Assembly (NCBI GenBank): GCA_023473405.1
Contig: JAMCZD010000096.1
Coordinates: 1-6,344 of the forward strand
Length of the DNA: 6,344 bases
Direction of reading: 5' to 3'
Source: Candidatus Omnitrophota bacterium
GTDB lineage: Bacteria; Verrucomicrobiota; Verrucomicrobiia; Limisphaerales; UBA1319
Below, piece after piece: positions 1 to 6,300 of this stretch (position 1 is its first letter; the number at the start of each line of letters is the position of its first letter). The translations under genes were made by a program, and so were the position numbers. The notes under the pieces were generated by a model. The model was not told the origin of the DNA. It worked only from the letters and a program-made list of their open reading frames with translations, and made no database searches.

Positions 1-16
1 GCCATGGCGCCGACAT

Positions 17-22
17 AAAGAG
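17..22 (+). promoter_or_regulatory. Ribosome binding site of hypE
   Basis: The purine-rich AAAGAG lies six bases before the ATG at 29 and is a moderate Shine-Dalgarno match. It favours the start at 29 over the in-frame ATG at 53, which would remove eight residues. The reading frame stays open upstream of 29 to the window edge, so this site is also the main argument against a longer protein. Confidence 0.5.
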
Positions 23-28
23 TGCATA

Positions 29-1096
29 ATGAAAAATGACCCAAGCGACGCCATGGCAAGCGGTCCGGCGTGTCCCATCCCCTTAAGCCAGTACCCGCAG
101 GTGCTACTGGCTCACGGGGGTGGCGGCAAGTTGATGAGCCAACTCATCGAGAAGGTTTTTCTTGCCGCTTTCTCGAATCCGCTCCTGGAGACAAGGCACG
201 ACGGCGCCGTTTTTGCGCTTAATCAAACCAGGATCGCCTTCACCACTGATTCATACGTGGTTAAGCCGCTCTTTTTTCCCGGGGGGGACATTGGGAGCCT
301 GGCGGTGAATGGCACCGTGAACGACCTGGCAATGTGCGGTGCCCGTCCGCTCTACCTGAGCTGTGGGTTCATCCTCGAAGAGGGTCTACGCATGGAAACG
401 CTCGAGCGCATTGCCCAATCGATGAAAGAATCCGCGGCGGCGGCGCGGGTCCAGATCGTCACCGGCGACACCAAGGTTGTTGACAAGGGAAAGGGCGACT
501 CCGTTTTCATCAATACGGCTGGGATCGGTTTGATCGAACATGAGTTGGTCATCGCGCCGGGCAGCGTTCGGACCGGAGACGTCGTATTGCTCAGCGGCGA
601 CCTGGGCCGTCACGGGATTGCGATCATGGCCGCCCGGGAGGGGCTTTCGTTCGAGAGCACCATCCAAAGCGATTGTGCGGCCGTAGCCGGCCTGGTCATG
701 AAGATGTTGCATGCGGGCATTCGGATTCACTGCATGCGCGATCTCACTCGGGGAGGATTGGCGAGCGCGCTGGTCGAGATTGCGGAGGCGAGCCGGTTGG
801 GCATTCATCTCGAGGGCCGGGCGATTTCCGTGCATCCGGAGGTCGAGGGCGCCTGTGAAATGCTGGGCCTGGACCCGCTTTACGTGGCCAACGAAGGGCG
901 GTTCGTGGTGTTGGTGCCGCCGGCGGACACGGACCGCACCCTCGAGATAATGCACGAAGACGCGCTTGGGGCGGGAGCATCGCGGATCGGCCAGGTGAGC
1001 GACGAGTACGCTGGCATGGTTACCCTCACCAGCGCCATTGGCACCCGAAGGTTCCTTGACCGGCTCAGTGGCGAGCAATTGCCGCGAATCTGCTAA
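29..1096 (+). CDS. hypE: [NiFe]-hydrogenase maturation protein HypE (carbamoyl dehydratase)
   Basis: HypE takes a carbamoyl group from HypF onto its C-terminal cysteine and dehydrates it with ATP to a thiocyanate. The cyanide is then passed to iron on the HypC-HypD complex to make the Fe(CN)2CO centre of [NiFe]-hydrogenases, in the cytoplasm. The 355-residue protein has the AIR-synthase-like two-domain layout: AHGGGGKL at residues 28-35, TTDSYVV at 72-78, VNGTVNDLA at 93-101, GDTKVV at 146-151, MRDLTRGG at 236-243 and NEGR at 288-291. It ends in PRIC (352-355), the hallmark tail with the acceptor Cys355. These motifs and the normal length indicate an intact enzyme. The extra N-terminal stretch before AHGGGG (about 27 residues, with CPIPL) resembles the longer HypE forms. 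HypE usually follows hypD, so the rest of a hyp cluster probably lies upstream, outside the window; no other hyp gene follows here. Confidence 0.97.
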   Translation: MKNDPSDAMASGPACPIPLSQYPQVLLAHGGGGKLMSQLIEKVFLAAFSNPLLETRHDGAVFALNQTRIAFTTDSYVVKPLFFPGGDIGSLAVNGTVNDLAMCGARPLYLSCGFILEEGLRMETLERIAQSMKESAAAARVQIVTGDTKVVDKGKGDSVFINTAGIGLIEHELVIAPGSVRTGDVVLLSGDLGRHGIAIMAAREGLSFESTIQSDCAAVAGLVMKMLHAGIRIHCMRDLTRGGLASALVEIAEASRLGIHLEGRAISVHPEVEGACEMLGLDPLYVANEGRFVVLVPPADTDRTLEIMHEDALGAGASRIGQVSDEYAGMVTLTSAIGTRRFLDRLSGEQLPRIC

Positions 1097-1143
1097 GGGC
1101 GATGGGGGAGACGGAGCGGGATGATGTTGCTGCGAGCTTTCGG

Positions 1144-1181
1144 GCATGAACCTCTTCATGCGATTCCGCCTCGAGGCGCAT
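1144..1181 (+). terminator. Tandem hairpins after hypE, possible terminator
   Basis: GCATGAA (1144-1150) pairs perfectly with TTCATGC (1155-1161) around a four-base loop. It is followed by the 12-base palindrome CGCCTCGAGGCG (1167-1178) and then CATTTGTG. The T tract is short, so this is at best a weak intrinsic terminator. ATGCG (1158-1162) can instead pair with CGCAT (1177-1181), which would break the first stem, so two folds compete. Its place 47 bases after the hypE stop fits a transcript end. Confidence 0.35.
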
Positions 1182-1205
1182 TTGTGACCGAATAAACAAG
1201 AAGCC

Positions 1206-1234
1206 TTGACTTGTCCAGGCCGGATAGGAATGAT
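1206..1234 (+). promoter_or_regulatory. Possible sigma-70-type promoter of the GH127-like gene
   Basis: TTGACT at 1206-1211 matches five of six -35 consensus bases. It is followed after exactly 17 bases by AATGAT at 1229-1234, which matches four of six -10 bases. A start of transcription near 1241 would give a leader of about 50 bases before the ATG at 1294. Position and spacing are good, but the -10 box is weak and this is a prediction by eye. Confidence 0.4.
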
Positions 1235-1280
1235 GTCCCTGGTATCCAATATTTAGCTATTCAATCAAGTCAAAACTTTG

Positions 1281-1286
1281 AAGGAG
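1281..1286 (+). promoter_or_regulatory. Strong Shine-Dalgarno site of the GH127-like gene
   Basis: AAGGAG, continuing as AAGGAGA, sits seven bases before the ATG at 1294. It is the best ribosome binding site in the window and fixes the start of the secreted enzyme, placing the signal peptide directly at the N-terminus. Confidence 0.8.
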
Positions 1287-1293
1287 AACGCCC

Positions 1294-3318
1294 ATGTCAA
1301 AGAACTGGCACAGTCTGGAATTTGGTATCGTTTGGTGCGGCTTGATCATGAGCGGCCTGCTCGTCGTAAGCACCCGGGTGGAATCCCAGGATAAGACCGA
1401 GTTAAGCGCCGCCAAGCTGCCGATAACGTCGGAAAACAACGAGTATTATCCCGGCAACCGCGCACCGCTCTTGCCCAGTCCGTTGGTCAAACTGCCGACA
1501 GGATGCATCCGGCCCGAGGGATGGCTGCGTTATCAGTTGGAACGGATGGCAGACGGCTTCAGCGGACGGCTTGATGAAATCAGCCAATGGTGCCAGTTCA
1601 AGGGCAGCGCATGGTCCAGCCCGACTGGCGAGGGGCAATTTGGCTGGGAGGAATTGCCGTACTGGCTGAAGGGATTCACCGATCTCGGATACGTGTTGGC
1701 GGACCAGCGGATCATCGGCGATGCGAAGAAGTGGATCGATGCCATCCTGGCCAGCCAGCGAACCAACGGGTATTTTGGGCCGCAGGCCAATTATCAAACA
1801 CCGGACCTGTGGCCGAACATGATTGCGCTATACGCCCTGCGCACGTATTACGAGGCGACAGGCGACGTCCGGATACTGCCTTTCATGACCCGGTACTTCC
1901 ACTGGGTAACCACTATTCCGGTCGGGCGATTCCTGCCGGATAATTGGCAGAAATGGCGCGGAGGCGACCAACTTGACAGTATTTACTGGTTGTATAATCG
2001 AACCGGTGAGTCTTGGCTATTGGGCCTGGCTCGCACCAACCATGAACACACCGCCGATTGGTTCGGTGGCATACCCACATGGCACGGTGTGAATCTGTGC
2101 CAAGGCTTTCGTGAACCGGCCCAGTACTTCATGCAATCGCACGATCCCCAAGACCGGAAAGCAAGCGACCGCAATTACGACACGATCATGGGCCTCTACG
2201 GCCAAGTGCCGGGCGGGATGTTCGGGGCCGATGAGAATTGCCGCCCCGGCTTTGCGGGTCCCCGGCAAGGAGCGGAGACCTGTTCGATGGTCGAGTTCAT
2301 GTATAGCGACGAGATGCTGGCGGCGATTACAGGCGAGACGATTTACGCGGATCGCTGCGAGGATATCGCTTTCAACTCGCTCCCAGCCTCCATGACGCCC
2401 GATCTGGAAGGACTACACTATCTGACAGCGCCCAACATGATCCAGTTGGACCGGACCAGCAAGGCGCCTCTTGTGCAGAATGGAGGCGATATGCTTTCTT
2501 ATAATCCGCATGAATATCGCTGCTGCCAGCATAACGTCGCCTTCGGTTGGCCCTATTTCGCTGAACACCTGTGGATGGCCACCACCGGTAATGGCCTGGC
2601 GGCGATGCTCTACGCGCCTTGCCGGGTAACGGCAAAGGCGGGCAACGGCGCCACCGTCGAGATCGAGGAGGTTACCGACTATCCCTTTGATGAAGCGATT
2701 GACTTGTCTTTTACGGTTTCTCGACCAGAGCGGTTTCCACTCATGCTTCGCGTCCCTGGGTGGTGCGAAAAACCCAAGGTATCAGTGAACGGGACTTCCC
2801 TGGAAGTCCCGGGCGAATCCAAGGGATGGCTGGTTCTGGAACGAAAGTGGCAAAGCCACGACCGGGTCCGTTTGCAATTGCCGATGAAGGTGCGCATCCG
2901 GCAATGGGCCAAGAATCGGGACGCCGTTTCGGTCTATCGCGGTCCCTTGGCCTATTCATTGGAGATTGGGGAACGATGGCAGCGCTGGGGAGGGACGGAT
3001 CGATGGCCGGCCTTCGAGGTGTTTCCGACGACGCCATGGAATTACGGCCTGGTCCTGAACTCGCAGGAACCCGAGGCTTCGTTCACCGTCATCAAAAAGT
3101 CCGGGCCATTAGCTTCGCAACCGTTCACGGTGGAAAACGCGCCTGTTCTTCTGCACGCGCAAGGAAAGCGCATTCCCGAGTGGAAACAGGAGCCCAACGG
3201 GTTTGTCGGTTCGGTTCCCACAAGCGAGACAATGTCGGAGAAGCCAACCGAAAGCATCACCTTGATCCCGATGGGTTGCGCTCGATTGCGGATTTCGGCT
3301 TTCCCGCGGATTGAATAG
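1294..3318 (+). CDS. Secreted DUF1680/GH127-type beta-L-arabinofuranosidase-like glycoside hydrolase
   Basis: Characterised GH127 enzymes are retaining hydrolases that remove beta-L-arabinofuranose (in one case aceric acid) from plant glycans, using a zinc-bound cysteine as nucleophile. This 674-residue protein begins with a hydrophobic export signal (about residues 10-25), with likely cleavage near residue 31, so it should act in the periplasm or outside. An (alpha/alpha)6-barrel-like region spans about 60-430, followed by beta-sandwich regions to the end. The zinc-site residues are visible: Glu328 and Cys330 in AETC, and Cys410-Cys411 in YRCCQHN. The Glu-to-Cys spacing of 82 is close to the 79 in Bifidobacterium HypBA1 (Glu338, Cys417). 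Glu314 in GADEN is a candidate acid/base. The gene has its own promoter-like site and Shine-Dalgarno, so it is probably not cotranscribed with hypE. The fold and family are secure; the exact sugar is not, since DUF1680 covers several GH families and many untested subgroups. Confidence 0.9.
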   Translation: MSKNWHSLEFGIVWCGLIMSGLLVVSTRVESQDKTELSAAKLPITSENNEYYPGNRAPLLPSPLVKLPTGCIRPEGWLRYQLERMADGFSGRLDEISQWCQFKGSAWSSPTGEGQFGWEELPYWLKGFTDLGYVLADQRIIGDAKKWIDAILASQRTNGYFGPQANYQTPDLWPNMIALYALRTYYEATGDVRILPFMTRYFHWVTTIPVGRFLPDNWQKWRGGDQLDSIYWLYNRTGESWLLGLARTNHEHTADWFGGIPTWHGVNLCQGFREPAQYFMQSHDPQDRKASDRNYDTIMGLYGQVPGGMFGADENCRPGFAGPRQGAETCSMVEFMYSDEMLAAITGETIYADRCEDIAFNSLPASMTPDLEGLHYLTAPNMIQLDRTSKAPLVQNGGDMLSYNPHEYRCCQHNVAFGWPYFAEHLWMATTGNGLAAMLYAPCRVTAKAGNGATVEIEEVTDYPFDEAIDLSFTVSRPERFPLMLRVPGWCEKPKVSVNGTSLEVPGESKGWLVLERKWQSHDRVRLQLPMKVRIRQWAKNRDAVSVYRGPLAYSLEIGERWQRWGGTDRWPAFEVFPTTPWNYGLVLNSQEPEASFTVIKKSGPLASQPFTVENAPVLLHAQGKRIPEWKQEPNGFVGSVPTSETMSEKPTESITLIPMGCARLRISAFPRIE

Positions 3319-3333
3319 CAACCGGCGCAGCTT

Positions 3334-3396
3334 GGGGTTGGCGGGCCGGGCTTGCGCAGCCCGGATATTTCGCAGCTCCCTTGAAACGCCAACCTC
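3334..3396 (+). terminator. Nested inverted repeat, probable terminator of the GH127-like gene
   Basis: CCGGGCT (3346-3352) and AGCCCGG (3358-3364) form a perfect seven-base-pair stem with a five-base loop, followed by ATATTT. Around it, GGTTGGCG (3336-3343) pairs perfectly with CGCCAACC (3387-3394), extendable to ten pairs from 3334 to 3396 with one G-T wobble. The structure begins 16 bases after the stop of the plus-strand gene, between convergent genes, where a terminator is expected. The T run is short, which limits confidence in intrinsic termination. Confidence 0.5.
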
Positions 3397-3428
3397 TCGC
3401 CGCGGAGGGTACACGGCCTGCAGCCTTA

Positions 3429-3467
3429 AAAGTCCCCGGCCGCCCCGGTGTGTCCCGGTTACGGGGA
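3429..3467 (-). terminator. Possible terminator of the minus-strand surface protein gene
   Basis: On the minus strand TCCCCG (plus positions 3462-3467) overlaps the last codons of the gene and can pair with CGGGGA (3433-3438). This is followed directly by CTTTTAA. An alternative partner for the first arm is the CGGGG at 3443-3447. The stem is GC-rich and followed by a short T run, as in intrinsic terminators, but the loop of about 23 bases is long. Confidence 0.35.
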
Positions 3468-4205
3468 AGGGATCACTCGATAAAACCGCCTGGGAGCAGT
3501 TGCGGAGGCAGGATCGAACCACAAGTGGGATGTGTTGGTCATTATCAAAGTAGTCAGGGTAATCCAATTGTTCGTTTCGTTCAGGTCGGTCACATATTGA
3601 ATGAGATTTGTTTGGCCGACTGTGCCGGTGACCGTCAAACCGGCATAGGCATTCACCGACAAAGAAGGCACTTGATAGGGTTGCCTGGTGGTTTGTCGTT
3701 GCCCGATAATCGGTATTTCGTCGCTGCCGTCGAAGGTTGCGCTTCCCTGGAAGGCAACGGTGCCAACGGCGCCGGACGGCGGTGTAACCAAGTACATCAA
3801 AATTCGTGTCTTGCCATCGGCAAAAGGTCCCCATCTGACCTTGCCGGAGTCGGCGTCGAAGGCCCCTCCTCCGGTGATGCTGGCAACCGCCCAGCCGGTT
3901 GGAGGCGTATCTTCCAAGTTATACGCCGACACATCAGCGGCGGGCATCACGGTAATGGTGACGGGGAAGTAACTGCCGGGTTGATAAGTACCGGCCATTG
4001 AACTTACGACGGTGGATTCACCGACGTCCACGGTTACAGTGGCGGTGTCGCTGTTCGTCGTACCGAACTGGTTCGTCACCACCACGCGGTAATTGCCGGT
4101 ATCGCCGACTTCAATCTCTGCCAGAACCAAGTCGGGCGAAGTCGCGCCGCTAATCCGGTCGCCATCGACAAGATTGGCATTGTCTTTTTGCCATTGATAA
4201 CTCAA
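3459..4205 (-). CDS. C-terminal part of a split secreted surface protein (Ig-like domain remnant plus adhesin-like modules)
   Basis: This 248-codon frame has no ATG. Its only likely start is TTG at 4205-4203, which overlaps the TGA of the preceding frame as TTGA, and no clear Shine-Dalgarno precedes it. The product starts inside an Ig-like domain: LSYQWQKD, ISGATSP and GNYRVVVTN (residues 2-60) are its middle and last strands, while the first strands are missing. Residues about 60-165 form a beta-rich module with YQPG, DTPPTGW and GKVRWGPF, seen in Verrucomicrobiota extracellular proteins. The last 65 residues (LTVTGTVGQTN to RRFYRV) are a common C-terminal module of that group. There is no signal peptide, so on its own it could not be exported. 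It is therefore best read as the second half of the gene starting at 5050. Translational coupling at TTGA is possible, but would yield a truncated cytoplasmic protein. Confidence 0.75.
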   Translation of the reverse strand: MSYQWQKDNANLVDGDRISGATSPDLVLAEIEVGDTGNYRVVVTNQFGTTNSDTATVTVDVGESTVVSSMAGTYQPGSYFPVTITVMPAADVSAYNLEDTPPTGWAVASITGGGAFDADSGKVRWGPFADGKTRILMYLVTPPSGAVGTVAFQGSATFDGSDEIPIIGQRQTTRQPYQVPSLSVNAYAGLTVTGTVGQTNLIQYVTDLNETNNWITLTTLIMTNTSHLWFDPASATAPRRFYRVIPSP

Positions 4206-5050
4206 CGGTGTCGTTCCGGAACAGCGGTCATTGCGGGGGGGAGCGGGATTTGGGTAAAAGTCGCCGTCAGCTCCTTGTCATCGGTCATTTGACAGGTGAG
4301 CGGATTCTGCCAAACCCACTCGGGGGTAAACACTTCGGACGGCGGATTTCCGATCCAATTGGCAAACTGGTAGCCTGAGGCGGCCACAGCGGTTAGGTTG
4401 ACCGCTGTTCCGGCGGCATACTTGCCGTCGGCGCCTGGCAGCGGATCGGCCTCGACAAATCCAAGGCCGGCGGGGACTGCGGCAAGAGTGAGCCGGTAGC
4501 GTGGCGGACCGATAAGGGTTACGGTTCCGCTCAAATAACTGGTTGAGAGCGGCTGCCCGGAGGTATCGATTACTTGCCGGCCCATCGGCTGATCTCCAAA
4601 GGTGACGGAGGTGGTCTGGCTGCTGGTGGTAGCCAAAGCCTCGAAACCGATCTTGGCCAATTCCTGAGTTCCCGGGGCAAACACCAGGCCGGAACGCAAG
4701 GCAACTGCCAACCCGACTCGTCCGCTGCCGATCTGGTTGGTGATCACGTTCAGCAATAGGCTGACCTCACCACTGCCTTCTACCACGTTGTCGAATCGAA
4801 GCACCGCCGGATCGAAATTCAGACTGAAAGACAAAGCATTTTCGTCTCCTTGTGATTCCAGTTCCAAGTCCACATAATTGGTCTGCCCCACCTGGACTGT
4901 CATGTCACTGGCGCGGACCACACGCGTTGGTGACTGGCCGTAGGCCGGTGCAAGGCTTGGTGCCCATCCAACGGCAACGGCAAGGATGGGAACCAGGATT
5001 GCTTTCAGCCTTGCTGTATTGAAAAGAGGACTGCTTTTTTGGTTGTTCAT
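4202..5050 (-). CDS. N-terminal part of a split secreted cohesin-domain surface protein
   Basis: The 282-residue product starts with a classical signal peptide: Arg14 and Lys16, a hydrophobic core at about 18-33, and probable cleavage after Ala-Tyr-Gly38. Residues about 48-178 look like a cohesin-type domain (TVQVGQTNYVDLEL, LSFSLNFDPAVLRFD, LAKIGFEA). Residues about 186-267 match an InlB-type bacterial repeat (GYQFANWIGNP, LTATFTQ). The start of an Ig-like domain (PPAMTAVP, 271-278) then breaks off into four unrelated residues and TGA at 4202. The rest of that domain continues in the -1 frame of the next open frame. The intact protein would be about 530 residues if joined at the seven-C run, or some 20-25 residues longer if a deletion is restored. 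The ATG at 5050 is preceded by purine-rich AAAGAG. Cohesin-like domains outside cellulosomes mediate varied surface interactions; no dockerin is visible in this window, so the partner is unknown. Treat as a likely pseudogene or frameshifted gene unless reads show otherwise. Confidence 0.8.
   Translation of the reverse strand: MNNQKSSPLFNTARLKAILVPILAVAVGWAPSLAPAYGQSPTRVVRASDMTVQVGQTNYVDLELESQGDENALSFSLNFDPAVLRFDNVVEGSGEVSLLLNVITNQIGSGRVGLAVALRSGLVFAPGTQELAKIGFEALATTSSQTTSVTFGDQPMGRQVIDTSGQPLSTSYLSGTVTLIGPPRYRLTLAAVPAGLGFVEADPLPGADGKYAAGTAVNLTAVAASGYQFANWIGNPPSEVFTPEWVWQNPLTCQMTDDKELTATFTQIPLPPAMTAVPERHR
4235..4241 (-). other. Seven-C homopolymer in slippery-heptamer phase, just before the frame break
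   Basis: On the minus strand the codons read CTC CCC CCC GCA, so the run is C CCC CCC in the zero frame, the X XXY YYZ phase of a -1 slippery site. A -1 slip, or one extra C in the real genome, would join the upstream frame to the downstream one without meeting a stop, giving about 530 residues. It lies 30 bases before the zero-frame TGA. The same run is a common place for sequencing error or replication slippage. Confidence 0.45.
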
Positions 5051-5440
5051 ATCTCTTTAATGGACGCAGACTTCAGTTCCTACTCTAAAGAAGCCCCACG
5101 GGCAAGCTTGCTCTTTCGGCCTATCGTAGACCGGGTCATTACCTTGAGTGAGACAAAGGCTCTCTCAATTTCCCTCTCATGGGCGAGCAATATCATTCCA
5201 ATCGCCGTTCCCAACGAGCTAACGCGCCCGAACCGCCGGAGCCCGTGTATCGAAAATATGGCCCGGTCGGACCACAAAATCGTTCTCGATGAATCCATCT
5301 CTCCATCGCTGTCACGCCCGCTGGCAGGGAGGGCGGATTTTCTCGCTTGCGATCGGAGAGGCCGTGTTGCAATGGTGTAGAGTCGGTGTGCCGGGATTGG
5401 TTGCATGCGGGATTGGGGCATAAGGCCACGGCATTGATTG
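5051..5440. other. Divergent intergenic region without recognisable gene
   Basis: This 390-base gap lies between the start of the minus-strand surface protein gene and the start of the glycosyltransferase, so it should carry promoters for both directions. I found no convincing paired -35/-10 boxes on either strand. The open frames that cross it run antisense to, or start inside, the flanking genes and their translations show no known motif. A perfect ten-base palindrome GCAAGCTTGC at 5102-5111, about 50 bases before the surface protein start, is the only compact symmetric site and could be an operator or chance. Confidence 0.5.
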
Positions 5441-6166
5441 ATGAGAATATCGATAATCGTTCCTGCGTTCAACGAGGAGACGGTGCTGATCGCCTCGTTG
5501 CGCAGCATCAGGTCGGCTGCAGGTGTCTTTGCCCGTTTGGGGTGGGAGCATGAATTGATCGTGTGCGATAACAATTCCAGTGACGGAACCGCCAGGATCG
5601 CGCGCGAAGAGGGAGCCACGGTGGTCTTCGAACCAATTAACCAGATCGCCCGCGCCCGCAACAAGGGCGCGGAGGCGGCAACGGGTGAATGGTTCGTGTT
5701 TATCGACGCCGACTCTCAGCCTTCAAAGGAGCTGTTTCAAGAAATGGCCCTGCATGCGCAGAACCCGAGATGCCTGGGGGGCGGGACCACGATTCGATTC
5801 GATGAACAGCTAGGCTGGGCTTGGTTTGCATTGGCTGGATGGAATTTGCTGAGCCGGACGTTCCATTGGATGGCCGGCTCATTCATTTTCTGCCGGGCGG
5901 AAGTCTTTCGTCAAATGGGCGGTTTCAACCTGGAGTTGTTCGCTTCCGAAGAGATAGATTTCAGCCGGCGGCTCAAGCGATTGGCACGCCGGAGGCGGGG
6001 CAAGATCGTAATTCTGCACCGCCACCCGTTATTGACTTCCGCGCGAAAGCTGCACCTCTATTCCCGAGGCGAATATTTTAATTTGGTGGCTCGAACAGTG
6101 CTCGAGCGCGGGAACAACTTGAAAAATCGTTCGAATTGCCAGCCCTGGTACGACGGACGGCGATGA
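5441..6166 (+). CDS. Family 2 glycosyltransferase (GT-A fold)
   Basis: The protein is 241 residues from ATG 5441; an in-frame TTG directly before it would add one residue, and the ribosome site is weak (TAAGGC at 5421-5426). It has the GT-A nucleotide-sugar transferase pattern: ISIIVPAFNEE at residues 3-13, the nucleotide-binding CDNNSSD at 42-48, the metal-binding FIDAD with Asp89-x-Asp91, GSFIFC at 146-151 with GGFN at 160-163, and the acidic SEEID at 169-173 as candidate catalytic base. The end, ILHRHPLLTSARK and WYDGRR, matches my memory of full-length members of this small soluble subfamily, so it appears complete. No membrane segment is obvious, suggesting a cytosolic or membrane-associated enzyme that adds a sugar to a lipid or glycan acceptor. 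Donor and acceptor cannot be told from sequence. No other glycan-synthesis gene is visible beside it. Confidence 0.92.
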   Translation: MRISIIVPAFNEETVLIASLRSIRSAAGVFARLGWEHELIVCDNNSSDGTARIAREEGATVVFEPINQIARARNKGAEAATGEWFVFIDADSQPSKELFQEMALHAQNPRCLGGGTTIRFDEQLGWAWFALAGWNLLSRTFHWMAGSFIFCRAEVFRQMGGFNLELFASEEIDFSRRLKRLARRRRGKIVILHRHPLLTSARKLHLYSRGEYFNLVARTVLERGNNLKNRSNCQPWYDGRR

Positions 6167-6260
6167 ATGAAAGCCGATTAAGTACAGAAAACGGGTACAT
6201 CTGATAATCGATGGTCTGCCCCACCCGGGAAGACCCGTTATCTTTATCTCTAAGGAAAGC

Positions 6261-6300
6261 AGGGACGCAGGAAAAGCATCCTACCTTTTCTTGTTTCCCT
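6261..6300. other. Long imperfect hairpin downstream of the glycosyltransferase
   Basis: AGGGACGCAGGAAAAG (6261-6276) pairs with CTTTTCTTGTTTCCCT (6285-6300) around an eight-base loop. Fifteen of 16 positions pair, two of them as G-T wobbles, with one C-T mismatch. No T run follows on the plus strand, so it is not a standard intrinsic terminator. It could be a transcript-end or RNA-processing structure, a leader element of a gene to the right, or a copy of a dispersed repeat. The rest of 6167-6344 holds no gene I can support; a weaker inverted pair AACGGGT (6190-6196) and ACCCGTT (6233-6239) lies just before it. Confidence 0.45.

Noticed and set aside
1..29. Possible 3' end of an upstream gene, either ending at TAA 16-18 or at TAA 27-29 overlapping the hypE ATG as TAATG.
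   Set aside because: Only six to nine codons are visible and neither reading shows a recognisable C-terminus. An upstream hypD is plausible from usual gene order but not shown.
386..1249. A 287-codon minus-strand frame opposite hypE.
   Set aside because: It is an antisense shadow of hypE, rich in Arg, Pro and His as expected for such frames in GC-rich DNA.
1294..3318. A cellulosome-like pairing of the GH127-like enzyme with the cohesin-like protein.
   Set aside because: The enzyme has no dockerin repeat, the genes are convergent rather than cotranscribed, and cohesin-like domains are widespread outside cellulosomes.
3381..4001. A 206-codon plus-strand frame opposite the surface protein.
   Set aside because: The minus-strand frame has clear Ig-like and C-terminal module motifs; this one has none.
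5039..5380. A 113-codon plus-strand open frame in the divergent gap.
   Set aside because: It starts inside the surface protein gene on the other strand, has no ribosome site, and its composition looks non-coding.
5080..5664. A 194-codon minus-strand open frame across the divergent gap.
   Set aside because: Its first part is antisense to the well-supported glycosyltransferase, and its translation has no motif or domain pattern I recognise.
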